In this document: positions 36,639-49,725 of the stretch, one piece after another | How the letters are laid out: the number at the start of each line of letters is the position of its first letter | Numbering within the stretch: the stretch's first letter is position 1 | NCBI RefSeq assembly: GCF_027942865.1 | Contig: NC_134509.1 | Coordinates: 21,252,697 to 21,316,696 of the forward strand | Length of the DNA: 64,000 bases | DNA from: Odontesthes bonariensis | Taxonomy: Eukaryota; Chordata; Actinopteri; Atheriniformes; Atherinopsidae | Reading direction: 5' to 3' | The notes under the pieces: generated by a model | What the model saw: the letters and a program-made list of their open reading frames with translations, nothing else | Told to the model about the DNA's origin: nothing | Database searches by the model: none | Made by a program: the position numbers and the translations under genes

Positions 36639-39476
36639 CTAAAGTTCATCTTTCTCCTCCCCTTGACAGAAGCAGGCCGCCCTCTGGCTGTTCATGTAGG
36701 GTCTGCAGCCCAGCGTCCACACCGTGTTGAACAAGGTGTCCGCCACGGTTTCACACGCTGGGGACGAAACAAGCACAAACACGAAGGTCAGCACAGAGCT
36801 GTGTTCTCAGGCCCGTCTCCCCTGGTCAATGATGGCGACCCCCCCCCCCCCGACGGATCCCTTATGTTCAGGTGAAATAGAAACAGATGAACAGGTGAAC
36901 AGGTTACTCACCTTCGACTTTAGACACAAAGCCCAGGCTCTTCTTCAGGTCTGAGCAGATGCTGTGGAGGCACCAGCGGAACTTGGAGTCGCAGCGGTAC
37001 TTATTGGATCCGCAGGTGTCGTAGCACATATCCAGCTGATTGCAGCACTTGGTCATGGCGGGGATGCCCACGTCCATCTGACGCAACAGAAGGGATTAAT
37101 GTGTTTGTGGATCTAACATTAAATAAGGAATCATCCAGCCACTGAGCCCGGAAAGCTGATTGAATACACATCTGGATTCATAAGACATAAAAACTGATTG
37201 GGAAAACAGCAGAAACGGATGTTGTGCATCTAACGGGAGGCGAGTGAGCTGAATGTGAATGAATGTGCCGTTTTATTCAGAGACAGGAGTACAGAAATGT
37301 GTCTGACGCATGGCTTTGTGGGGAGTAAACCTTTGTAGTCCAGCTGCCTCTGACAGACGCTACCTGCTGAGATGCTGCAACTCTGCTCTGACGTCTTTAA
37401 TCTCAGATAAGTCTTCTTCGGTGGTTATCTCGACTTTAAAGCAAGGAGTTTTTCTTTGCTTTTCCACTCAGTCCAGTTCCTGTACCCGACCATATTCAGA
37501 GGAATGTGTTTTTTAATTTATTTATGAAGCCACTTAACTCTGACCTGTGAATCATTCAGACATTAAAAAGGCTCCTAACTCAAGGGATGAACCAGTGTTG
37601 TGTCCACACATAACAGACAACTTAGCAAAGAAGCCATTTTAAATTGGATCTTTAGGCACTTTGTTCCCAGCTGCCTGTCACAGAGACACATCATTTGTTC
37701 CCATTTCTTTAGTTGCATCTATGAAAAACAGCAAAGATAACACAGTTTGACAGACAGAAAATAGGATTTCTGCAGCAACAAGGTGATTCCCAAAGAGCTG
37801 TTAGCTGAAAACTTGGCATATCTCAGCATGGTGTGCAGTGTGTCCTTAAAACATTTGAGGAAACTGGACAAGTGGAGGACAAAAGAAGAAGTGTCAGGCC
37901 TAAAGAACTATCTACAGCAGATGAACAGGATCTGAAAGTGATGTCCTTAAGAAAGAGGAAAAAATCCAGCAAAGACCTGACACAGGAGCTGAGAGATGCA
38001 TCTGGACCTTCAGCTGATCCATCTGCTGTTGGCCCAAGCCTCATCAGAAATGGGCTCCATGGAAGGGTGGCTGTCAGGAAGCCGTTCTTAAGGAAGGGAA
38101 ACAGGGAGAAAAGGCTGAGCTGTGCCAAAGGACACAAGAAGTGGACTAAAAATCAGTGGCAGCAGGTCTGATGGAGGGATGAATCCTCCCCAGAGCCCGG
38201 AGCTCAACATTACTGAAGCAGTGTGGAATCATGTTGGCAGAGAACGGAACAAAAGGCAGCCGACATCCAAAGAAGAGCTTTGGGATGTCCTTCAAGAAGC
38301 CTGGAGAACTATTCCTGAAGACTCCTTAAAGAAAGGACAGAAAGCTCGTCTGAGAGGGTTCAGGCTGTGTTGGAGGATAAAGGAGCTCAGAGCAGATATT
38401 CACTTGATTAGTGAGTTAAATTCAAAGGTGGGGTTAACCCACAGCCAATAATAACAATTCTGAAACCTTTCGGAAGGTGGATCCACCTATTATCACCAGT
38501 AACAGTTAAATTGCTTGTTTGAGCATGCATACCCCTTCTGGAACAGGAAGACCAAAGAAGTAGGAGGTGCATCCATCAGGCTCAGGCATCGTGTAGCCGG
38601 GGCGAGGAACAGGAGCTTTGCCTGAGAGAGGAACAAAGAAAGATCAGATGTTGGCCATGTTTCACAACAGACCGCTCGGACTGTCCTGGACTCTGTCTGT
38701 CTCCTCACGATATTCTCCTCTCACCCAGAGGTCACAGTCCGTTTTTCAAGGCTCTCGCCCAGATAACAGCGACGATAAGTGGAACAATTAGCTGAATAAA
38801 TCCTTTTAATTACGAGAGCTGGAGCAGAACTGACTTCATGATTCATAACAAAGAAACAGAAACAGTAGCTTCTGTGCTGCAATGCTGCATTTACCATCGA
38901 CTGGCTGGACTCTTTTTAATGATCATTTTATAAGAATTTTATGACCTGATCTGCATCAGTGGTGTTAATTAATTATTAATCAGATAAAATCTGCCTTATT
39001 TCTTCATCCTAATCACTTGTTGGTGCTCTGAATGCCGAGATTTACAAAATGACAGCATTGTTTCAATATTTACTCTCCGTGCAAAGAGCTGGCATGCCTG
39101 CTTTGCTCAGAGAAACATGGATGCGTTCAGCGGGTCCCACAGTTTGATTTCTCCGTTGGTCTGAAAGGCTTTAAAACACTAACTATACCCAGAATGATCA
39201 GTACAAGGGGATCAATATCTTACCATATCTACAGCGGTATTGACACACTCCATCTCGTCCGCCCATGAACTCCAGCACCGAGTCAAAGTAGCCGCCGACG
39301 GCCTCAAAGCCGCCCCGGAGGGAGTTCATGGCCCAGTCCTCGCTCTCATCGTCCGTTTCAGATGCTTCGCCCGGTGGAGGAGGAGCAGCTGTGGTGGAGT
39401 CCTCCTGACCGGCGGCACTGAGGATGAACAGGCCCAGCAGGAGCAGGAGGGGAGCGAGAGAGGCCCAGCGGGTCAT
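36639..39476 (-). CDS. pla2g12b: Group XIIB secreted phospholipase A2-like protein
   Basis: Minus-strand exons 39224-39476, 38533-38621, 36912-37077 and 36639-36757 give 627 nt, or 208 residues. A signal peptide covers residues 1-23 (hydrophobic run [14 protein letters not shown]), followed by an acidic Glu/Asp/Pro segment. [20 protein letters not shown] and the calcium-loop region follow. Then comes [13 protein letters not shown], in which Leu129 stands where active sPLA2s have the catalytic His. This His-to-Leu change defines PLA2G12B and was described as abolishing lipase activity. The C-terminus is GEEKDEL, a full ER-retrieval signal. By family knowledge the protein acts in the ER of liver and intestine in the expansion of triglyceride-rich lipoproteins with MTP, whose small subunit is PDI, encoded by p4hb in this window. 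Intron 2 holds a Tc1 derivative. Confidence 0.95.
37735..38380 (+). mobile_element. Internally deleted Tc1-like element, copy 1 (pla2g12b intron 2)
   Basis: The N-terminal transposase part ([20 protein letters not shown], 37833-38171) is joined directly to the C-terminal part ([20 protein letters not shown], from about 38180). The catalytic DDE core between them is missing. The same junction occurs in the copy at 56743-57388, which is also 646 bp long, so both derive from one deleted master. It is antisense to pla2g12b. Confidence 0.85.
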
Positions 39477-41562
39477 CCTGTGGTTCAGACAGCTCGGAGC
39501 GAACAGTTAAAGGTTCAGAGGAAGAGACGGAAACAAAAAGCCACTCAAGAGGCGACACAGAAACCGCCTGCGTGACCTGAACTTTGAGCCCAACGCAGGG
39601 TCGGCCTCATATGTGGAGGAACAAAGTCCGACCTCTATCTCACCTTTTTAACAAGCTCCTATCATTCCTGCTGATTGATCACTGCGTTGGTTCACTGTTC
39701 AGACACGTCTCTTCTAATTCAATCTCTTGACAAACAGCAACTGCAGGACAGTTTAAACTTAGAGAACATCACCTCCCGACTGCTGAAATCATCGGCAAAT
39801 GTCTCTGTGTGACAAATTATGAGTAAACAAATGCTGCGTCTGGTACCTGAATGTGAAAGCTACACAAACAACAATATGAGGGAATAACAGTCAATTCTAT
39901 TCGTTAAGTTTAGCTTTTGTCTGATCACAGAAACCCAAACTGGTTTGGATTATCTGATGCTGTTAATTCATCCAGTTTTGGAGAAATTGTTGATTTTTTT
40001 TTTCCCATCATCTTTTGGTGGTTTAATGAGGAATCACTACAGGAAAGGTTGTTTCTGTGGCAAATAAACACACATCAAGAAGGATATGCATGAATTATGC
40101 AACAACATTGTCATTACCAGATTTATTTTCCTCTATAAATAAGGCAGATACACATAATCACCAAATTTGGCCTTAGAATTACACGTAATTGTCAAAAAGG
40201 CATTAGTAATTCACAGATACAAATCAGGTCATAAACTTCATATATCCTCAAAAAATCTCGTTTTATTCTGCTTTCAGCAAAGAAACCGAACCCACTTTAC
40301 AAGGTCATTCAAAAATACTTCATCAGGAACCGGGACGATCCGAAAAGAATGATGAACTAAATCCCGTAAACGAGGTCGATGCTCGTGTTTTAGGACATTT
40401 GTAAATATGAGCCGACGGAGCTCAGGATGTGTACCTTTAACCACAGAGAGCAGAAAGGGAGAAACCCTGCAGGTAAGGCTATACATTCTTGGCAAAAGAT
40501 GCTCTTAACGATGCTCTTTGTACCTCAACTTCACCCGAATGTTAACTGCACCGAGGCGTCTGTCTACCAGCAGCCTGGCGGGCAGCTGTTTGTCATTTAA
40601 AGTGCGAGTGACGCACGGATAAATACGCCACCCGCTGCTTCGTAATAATAACGGCCAATCGACGGCCTGGTGAGAGATGTGCAAGGCGGGGTAGTGTTCA
40701 TCATTAAAAAAAAAGGAAAAAGGAATTAAAGAAAAGTGTAATGTGCAATAATTTGCACACCCCAGTCTAAATGTAACCAGGTAAAAACTGTTTGTCACTC
40801 ATAAATACATTCAGCAGACGCGTTGGCGGCCTCATCAGCAGACGCGCGCGCGCTCACACGTCTCCACACGGGCTCAAACTGAAGGCATGTCAGTCATTGC
40901 ACTTGCAGTGTTTTTGCACTAATAAGGTATTTACATGGTGAATGACACTTTCACTACATCGTCTGCATCCACACCTTTAAATGTTGGATAACAGGCATCA
41001 GTGGCATAGAAACAGCGGTTTGGCAGTTGAACGTCTGGTCACAGCACAAAAGAATACTGTTCACGACATCCGATTAAAAAAAGAGAAAAGAAATAAACAC
41101 AAATCAAGACCTGCGTGGCACTAAAAGCCTAATTCAACGCATCATTGCACTATTATCCCGTAAGCTGCGCCTCTAAACCAAACAGGCACCCGGTGCTCCC
41201 GCTCCATCCGTCACCTGCAGGCTGTAAGGTGTCGAGTGAATGCTTCTTCAACCCGCCCCCGTTAAGGAGCCCAACTCCACCCATCTTCGTTATTAGTTAG
41301 CTCTCATCATTAATGTGCTCTATCCAACATAGCAGCAAGCAACCGTTGGTCTTTAGTGTGCTCGGTCGATTCTGCCTTGTTCCTTTTAAAATTCAGAGTT
41401 TATTTACAGGCTGGTGAGAGAGCGGCTCACCAGGGGAATGTGTTTGTATGACAGTAGTGTCACACCGAAAGACTTTGGTTGTAAATTCCCATTTTGAGAC
41501 TTTGTGAGCTTTAGGCAATACTGTAAACAATCTATAAGGCTGACTGGTGCTGACGTCTCCCA
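39477..41562. other. pla2g12b upstream region and tex2 3' UTR
   Basis: Just right of 39476 is the 5' flank of pla2g12b. Minus-strand sequence below 41563 is the 3' UTR of tex2. A plus-strand TTTATT at 41399-41404 (AATAAA on the minus strand) is a possible tex2 polyadenylation signal, but a longer UTR cannot be excluded. No other gene is visible. A short (CG)-rich run lies near 40840. Confidence 0.45.
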
Positions 41563-44500
41563 CTAGGAGGCCTCTGGGTCCACCGGGGGGCCCACGAAGG
41601 GTCCGCCAGCCGTGCGCGGGTCCATGGCAGAATGCATGATGGGGAGCCACACGTCGTCCATGTTTGGCATTACAAGGATTTTCTAAACAAGGAGAGAGAA
41701 TAATGAGCAGTCTGTGAGGTTTTAAATGAAGCACAAATGCAAAGTTTCAGCACATTTTCTACTTCAAAACGCCACATTTCTCCAGGCAAGGGTACAAATA
41801 CCTAGAGGATTATAAATAAATGGCTTTAAAATATAAATATAAAGACGAGTGTTGCCACGTGAGCAACCTGCAGCAACATCAACATGTCAGCCCAAAGAGG
41901 AAAAAAAACAACTTCTTTCTACTACTTTATAGTTCGTTTCCACCACATTTTGTGCATCTTTATTAAATAAAAATAAAAAATAGTTTAGATTTCATGGTGA
42001 CTTTTCAAACTGTCATGTATATCTGTGGACTCCACAAAAAACCCAGCTTTAAAACTTTGGCCGATCTCCAGCTCACTTCCATCCTCCCCTACGGAGGGGC
42101 GGAGCTTCAGCAGCTGTCGGGCTGCAGATAAAAGATGGACGTTGGCTCTGGATCCTAAAAGTGAAGCAAACGCTGGGGACACTTTAACCTGAAGCTCCGG
42201 CCAACAGGGTGTGATTCCTCCAATTACCTCTTTTCTTAAAGAGCTGACGGTCTTAATCTCCAGGCTGCCGTCTACTTCACTGAAACACGATGCCAGTTTT
42301 GTAAGACTTTGAATGTGCTTGTGGTTCATACAGCACATTTAAACTTTAGAGTGTGCCTCAGGTGGAGATACTCCATTCCATTAGATTGGACCTCTGCGTC
42401 TCACACTGTTGAGCACAGGGTCCTTATTTCCCATCTGCAGCACTGGGTGGGCATCACATGTGCAGCCTTAAGACTGGTTTCATTCCTACTGGGCAGACAG
42501 AAGCTTCTGTGTTGGTTTAGGTGAGTTTACGTTGTCTTCGGCGCCTCTCTAGGTTCAATTCTTGGGCCCCTTCTTTTCTGTGTTTTTCTGCTTGATTTTG
42601 AGGTAACTTGGGGTATCCGTCCACTGCTATGCAGATGACTGTCAGATTTATATACCTTTATTAGCTAAATAGCTCTAACCATAAGATTAAGATTCAATGA
42701 AAAGAAAGTTATTTTGTGAGATGCCACTTCTAACCTTGGTTCGACATAAAAAGCACCAGTAAAAACGTATAATTATGGACTGTGATCTGAAATTTAACAA
42801 GCGAGCCAGCGCTGTTGTACAGAAAAGTCTCTTCAGTGAGGCGGATAGCAAAGCTCAAGCCTGTTCTGACATGGCAAGACTTTGAAAAGGCGATTCATGC
42901 TTTTATCTCTGCTCGTCTGGACTTCTGCTACGCTCTTTATGTTGGAGTTAGCCACACTTCCCTTTCACGTTTTCAGCTTGTCCAGAACGTTGCTGCTCGG
43001 CTTTTAACCGGAGCGCACAGACGTTAGAATAATTCACCAGTTCTGTCTGCTCTGCAGTGGCTTCCTGTGCACAAAACATTTGATTTTAAAATTCTCCTTC
43101 TGCCATCTAAATGTCTGAATGCCGACCTCTCTTAGTGATATGTTCCCTCTCGGTCCCTAAGATTTACTGATCACATGACCTGGGCTCCTAAACTGTGGAA
43201 CAAGTCGCCTTTAGATGTTACTCAGGTTCCTTCTCTTCCTGTTTTTAAATCTCTTTTAAAATGTGAGGTTTTGAACTCTTGTTCTAGTTATTCTGCAGGT
43301 GATTTTTCCTTTTATGCATGTATGTAAATGTATATTTGACAGCACAGCACTTTGGGACAACTCTGCTGTTTTAGATGTGCTTTATAAATAAACTCAGACT
43401 GGAGTGGATAGTCGGTATTAAAGATACTTGATGCTCCGTGTCTCGTCCAAATAAATCTCAACGTATGAAGATGTTGTGGACTGAATTAGAGGACAACCTC
43501 CTCCTCCATCTGAGCTATGATGCGTTTCAAATGTAGCTGAACAAAGAGATGACAACTTGTTGGCCACATCCATTCTTTATATGCGAATCTATGTGAAACG
43601 TACTCCGATTGTTTAATACATAAGAGTGTGTCCTCAACACATACCTGGAACTCCTGGTACAGTTTTTTCTCTATCCAGTCTGTGACATGAGCCAGGGTAA
43701 CTTCTCTTTCTCCAAGTTTAGGTCGTGCCTTCAGTTCCAGGTGAGGCGGCGTCCTGAAGCCATACCTGCAACGCAAAACTAACACCATCAAACCAGTCGC
43801 TCAAAGACAAATAAACCCCCTCTTCTCAGTACCGCCACCAGGGGGCACCAGAGAGCATCTTTTTGAATCATTCAGTAAAAAATGCTCTTGCATGAGAGCA
43901 GCGAGACTCTTACTCATTCTGACTGAAGACATTCTCAATGTGAAAGTTTAAAGTTAATTCTCCTGCATTTGGAGACAAACATTTGGGACTTCTGACTCAG
44001 TAACTGTTGACAAACAGGAGGAGACTGGGAGATCTTTGTTTGCAGCTGAGTGTTTTCCTGTCTGTGGGAAAGAGCAGGCTCGGACAAACATGGATGCTGT
44101 GCACTGCAATTCCAGAGAGACAATGCTTCCTTCACGTACCATATCCTGTCAGTGGGAGGAGGAGGTATGTTGACGGCCAGCGCTCCTCGGAGTTGCTGGA
44201 CCTCCACGGTGAGCAGGAGCGGCGTGTTGGACACCTCCTCCATCTTCTTTTTGATGAACTCCGTCTCTGTGGCCTTCTGGAAGTATTTGGACTTGGCGAT
44301 CTTGTCCACAAAGCGCATGATCTTGCTGGGTTTATGACCTCCAACGAAACTGTATCTGGACAGCAATTCTGAGTCAGCGTTTTTATTTTCACGGTCTGCT
44401 CAGGCGATCTAAGCCAATATTTCCATTAAATTACAAAAGCAGGTTCATCTAATGTCTCGTCGTGTTTCTATATCCTATAATCTTCGACTATGAAAGCAAA

Positions 44501-47500
44501 AGAAAGTGCTCAAACTCGTTCTCACCCCTCAGCTCCAGCGTAGTCACTTGAGAGCTCTGAGGAGTCTTCCTCATCCGAGGAACCTGCGCTGGATGACTCT
44601 TCATCACTGTCAGCCAGGCAGTACGTCCGTGGCCTGTGTCTGGAAGCACAGTCACACACAGGTGGATCAGAGGGGGGGATCATCTAACCGTGTGGGTGAG
44701 AATCAGTGTTTTAAAAATAAGTTAGCCCTAAGAAACCATGGGTGACTACAAAGGTTTTAGTGTTTTAACTTCATGCAAAGCTGAATCTGCACTCGTTTCC
44801 CTAAAAACAGGCTCATTTCCTCTTTACTGGAAACCTGTGTAACCCTGGCAGGATCTGTAGGTGCACCGATCCGGCATGCAGGGCTGGTATCAGCACTGAT
44901 AACCTCAGTTAGGTTTCTCATGGTCATCATGTTACAGTACCACTCCATATCCTACAGAAAACCTGAGATGAAATATCAAATTGAAAGGGTAGGAAGTGCT
45001 GAAATACACTGATGAAAGGACTGAGCATGGTGAGAAATGAATGATTGATGAGATGAAGCATTAGATGGCATTAGGAAATGAAACTGTGCTGGAAGTCGGG
45101 CACCACTCACCACAGGAAGAAACATCCGCATTAAAGTAGAGTCCAAAGAGAAGGAGCAGCGGGGACAAGAAAGGAGGGGACACGTGAAAAAGACAGAAAA
45201 GATGCAGAACAGCAGACAAAGACGAGCCCAGCCTTCCTACATTAAGTCAGAAATGATTGTAAATTCAAACAAGGCCGGTTTAAAATGCGATCCCGGTGAT
45301 CTTACCCATCTTTGCCAAATTCCCCGAAGCGAAGGCCGTCTCCCTCCTTTCCGAGGCGATTGAGGATCATCTTGGTTTCCAGGGTCATCAGGAAAGAGCC
45401 GCTGTAGGAAATCTCCAAGTCAAACCACAGACCTGATGAGGGCACAGCGATGATTAGAAATTATTCAGAAGACTTGTGGAGAATGAGATAAATACACAGT
45501 GAAGCTTCGGTACGCTATCGTGTTTTAAGTAGGAAGAACTGGTTGACAATGACCAGCTGTATTCTCCAGCATCTATTCATTTCAGACACAACAAACAAGC
45601 AACAGCTGCATCTCTTGTGGCTCTTTCTGCCTCCTTATAAAATTCTGTGCCACCTCTCTGCCCCCCTGAGCATCACTGAAGCAGGGATCACTACTGATTT
45701 CATTTCCTTGACTTTTCTGCTTAGCAGAGAAAGATGAGGCAACTCAACCGGGGAGAGAGATAAAAGAACGAGGGAGAAATTCCTGAGTGGAGCTCTGGAT
45801 ATTCTCTTTTCCTCTCTTCAGGACACAGAATCACGTACTTTTGTGTACAAAGAGCCACAATCTTTGCATATACTTTTTGGTGTAGCATTGCTTTACGCCA
45901 CTAGAGGGCAGCAATGTTTTCTAAAGTAGATTTAAGTGGGTGAGAATGTCAAGTGGGAGTGGAAATAACTGTAATAAATTAAGCAAAACGTGTGTGTACA
46001 CATTCACTGTGACACTGCTGCTCAGTTAACAGAAGCCCGATTAATCTGATTCATATAGCTTTGCTGCCTAGCAACAGTATGTATGCATGTATTGGTATTT
46101 TACGATCATGTTTTAAAGAAAATAAACCCTTTTTATATTGACCAACGCCTTACCGGTTCGACCTCAGTTAGCATGTTAAAGGTTTAAGTTCATGACAGCA
46201 CAGTTAGAAAAAGGCTGAACAAGTATGGCTTGTTTGGAAGGGCTGCAGGAGAAAGCCTCTTCTCTCTAAAAAGAACATGGCAGCACAGCTTAGGTTTGCA
46301 AAGCTGCATCTGAACAAACCACAAGACTTCTGGAACAATGTCCTTTGGACAGACCAGACCAAAGTGGAGATGTTTGCTCAGAATGCACAGCAGATTAATT
46401 GCATCATGCTCTGATATGGAAAACATTATCATTGAACTCGGTTGTATTTTACTGGGAATTCAGTTCAGTCATGTGTCATCTGTGACAAAATCTGTGCAGC
46501 AAAAGTAATAAAATACTTTTCTATGAAGAGACAAAGAGCACCGAGAAAGTCGAACCTCTCATCTGCCTGGCTGCAGGAACACCTGGTCCGTGGCAACCAG
46601 CCATTACGTCCCTTGTGCTAAATGACGTCATCCTGCATTAAGTGCGGTGCGCCAGAGGAAATCGGAGAGATTCAGTGAGTGGAAGATAAACTGAGAGCTG
46701 AGAGGACATTAAAGCACGAGGAAAGGTTTTTAGAACAATAGAAAGAGCGGAAGGTTTCTGGTAATGAAGAGACAGCCTGGCAGAGTGAGGATGGTTCAGC
46801 TGAGCCCGAGAGGGCAGAAAGTGTGAGCTGTCGGGGGTTAGAAAGGGCACCGAGTGCAAAGTGCTGAATCAGGGAAGGTTTCCTTCACTGGGCTGAAGCC
46901 AAATGTCAAAATTACTCCACAACTGTACATGAACACAGAGGCCAAAGAGGCCTGTGAAGATGTGCACACATCTGAGGAGGTTCATTGATCCACTCCACTC
47001 AGCTCATTTGTTCCAGGAAGCAGAGGAGCTAGACAAGGTGAAGGCAGGACTTAAGATGCAGCCAGTGGAAAATCCAACAGGAAAACTAAGCCCACCATTT
47101 CAATAAGAGGGTTTGGAGCAGAATGCAGCCAGAAACCTCTAAATAGAAGCATAAACAGGACCTCGAAGAGTTAAACACCTTCAAGAATCTAAGGCCGAAT
47201 GCATAAGAACTATTTTGTGATACATCTCATGCTCATAAGCAACAAAGATCTAAAAATAAGACTGACTGTGCACGATCAGGGTCACTTCGTTTCTACTCTG
47301 TTAAAAATAAATCAAAACGTTTGAAACCTATCGCCGTCTGTGATGAAGCTGCGTTCGCTGCACACCGACTGTGTGTGAAGTGGCATTTCAGGTGCGATTT
47401 ACCTTGAACTGTTCCAAGAAAAGCTATTTCAGCTGGAGATTAAATCAATTCCTGCTCTCATTATGAGGTTATGTGAGAGTAGCAGTGATAAAAATGAGCC

Positions 47501-49690
47501 AATGACTAACAGCACAGAGCGGAGGAGAGACACCCAGACGGAAAAAAAGTGAGTGAGGGTACAAAGAGGAAGATGAAATGAAAGCGAATGTAAAGGGAAG
47601 AGAAAAGCAGGAAGTGGACATCTGACAGAATGTAAAGGGTAAGCACACAAAGTTTTAAATTAGATTAAAGCAATAAGACCCGAGCTGTGCAGACATGTTC
47701 GTTTGCTGGATCAGGTTCAAACCGGTTTAAAAGGACATGCATAGTTTGTACATAACACAAAGGAAATTAAACCATTTCAGAGCTAAAACTTTCTGTTTCT
47801 TTCTTAGGAAAAAAACAGTCGTGCTTCGGGGTGTGAAAGCACAGGTCAGAATGGGTTAAACCCTCCAAGACCTCACATATATAAGCTGGTAAACAATGTT
47901 CTTCATGCCTGTGAAATTCTGGTAGATTTAACGAGATTTCTCTCATCATTACCGGTCTAAAGATGAACTCGTATGAGGTGAAACCAGATGGTCATGTTAA
48001 AGATTTAACTCTACTGTTATGTGAACCCCTGGGACAAATATAAAGCCATAAAACCGAACCATTTCTACATTTAGAATCTGGTTGACTGAGATTTTTGACT
48101 ACGGGTCTGTCGGCCCAGCGGTCGGTGCCTCGCTGAGATGTGAAAATAACACAGAACTGTTGATGCTGAGGAGGTGAACACCCAGACATCATCTGAGCGT
48201 GAGGCTCAGCTCTGAGCATTAATACTGCTGACGGGAAATATGTTTGTACTTTGTTTAAATGGTGAGCACGTCTCTCTAACCCCATCACCCACAGTAACCC
48301 TGATATCTACCTGCTATTTAATGAGAAAAATGGTTTTCATTGTCTTAGGCTCAAACTATTTTCCACATTTATGGGGTTTAAACGGTGCGTCTGTGTCACC
48401 TTCATCTTTGTATTCTAAATTCTGTGTATCGTGAGGTCTAAAATCCTTTTACCACAAACACAATGTGGTTTTTATGTGTTACTTGTGTTGGTGAGAGCTG
48501 CTAGCAGCGCCTACGTTGGCACTGTGAGCGTTATTAGAAAGTCAGCCTGGATGGTGTTGCTGCCAGTGGAGAGTTAGGATAGCAGTCATGGGTGCTGCTG
48601 TTTGGTGAATACAACCTCAGTACTGCGGCTGGTCACAATGAGAGGACAAGAGAAAGAATGAGAGAAATGATCAGTCATGAGACCAAATGTCCCTTTTGTT
48701 CGTTGGTGTCGTTTACAACAACGTGTGCCAAGTTTAAATGTGAACTATTGTCACTGATGTGATGGTTAACAGTTGTAGAGCAGCTGATAATCATCATTTT
48801 CACATAAGTTTAGGAGAACTCACTCCTCAACTGAGCTGAGAAGACCTTTCACCACCGATGCAAAAAAGAGATGACCTTAAAACAAATTCCAACCACCCTG
48901 AGGCTCAATGAACCACAGAAGAAGTGAGCTGTTGGTTGGTCTTAGCCACCTGAGAAAAAGAGCCACAAAGAGCTGTGACTGAAAGGCGGGGGGGTTGTTT
49001 TGTGTGAATCATTAAGGAAAAAGTGAGAGGAGGTTCATCTGAAAATAGTTTTACGTTGAGAAAACGTTCTGTGTAAGCGACAGCACATACAGTAAACGAC
49101 GGGTCCGGTTCATTCATAGTTTATGTCATAATGGAAAGACAATACAAGCTTGTTTATACGATAGGCTAATGATAATATAATATATTGAAACCCTTTATCG
49201 TGTGGAGACACTGTGACACAAGGTGAGGGAGTGAAATCAGGCACTTTTTGGAACTTTTTATGCCTCCACAGCTGGAGAATCTGGAAAAGGCAACGAGGAA
49301 CAGCTTAAGTTGTCAAACAGGGACGTGGGTCGAGTGTTTCATCTGTGCTGAAGATGCGTTCACAAACTTTGCAGAACGACTGATCTTTCAGGGTGTTTTG
49401 AGTTCGCTGCTCATGCAGTGTATATCATTTGGGATGCGTTCATGCAGCTTAGCTGTAAATGTGGCTTTTAGAATCAATTTCCAGGGGAAATCTGATATTG
49501 CGCATGCTGCGTTGGTCTCTGCAGTTCTTCGATGCAGCGTCCCTCTTTAAAGACTTATACGAGCCACCCTGCAGGATAACTGGTTCGCTGATGTGCTCCT
49601 GGAGTCGGGGCGAAAAACATCCTAAACATCAGCTCCAACAGCTCAAGCTGGTCCAAAATGCCTGTTTGTCCTCATGAAGAAGTATATGTA

Positions 49691-49725
<35 letters not shown>

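Noticed and set aside
39240-39575. 111-codon plus-strand frame
   Set aside because: It is antisense to pla2g12b exon 1.
41573-41590. Possible CTCF-like sequence at the tex2 stop codon
   Set aside because: Several core positions mismatch.
41985-42338. 117-codon minus-strand frame between tex2 exon 11 and the L2 element
   Set aside because: It has no splice sites and no recognisable domain, and tex2 already has its complete C-terminus.
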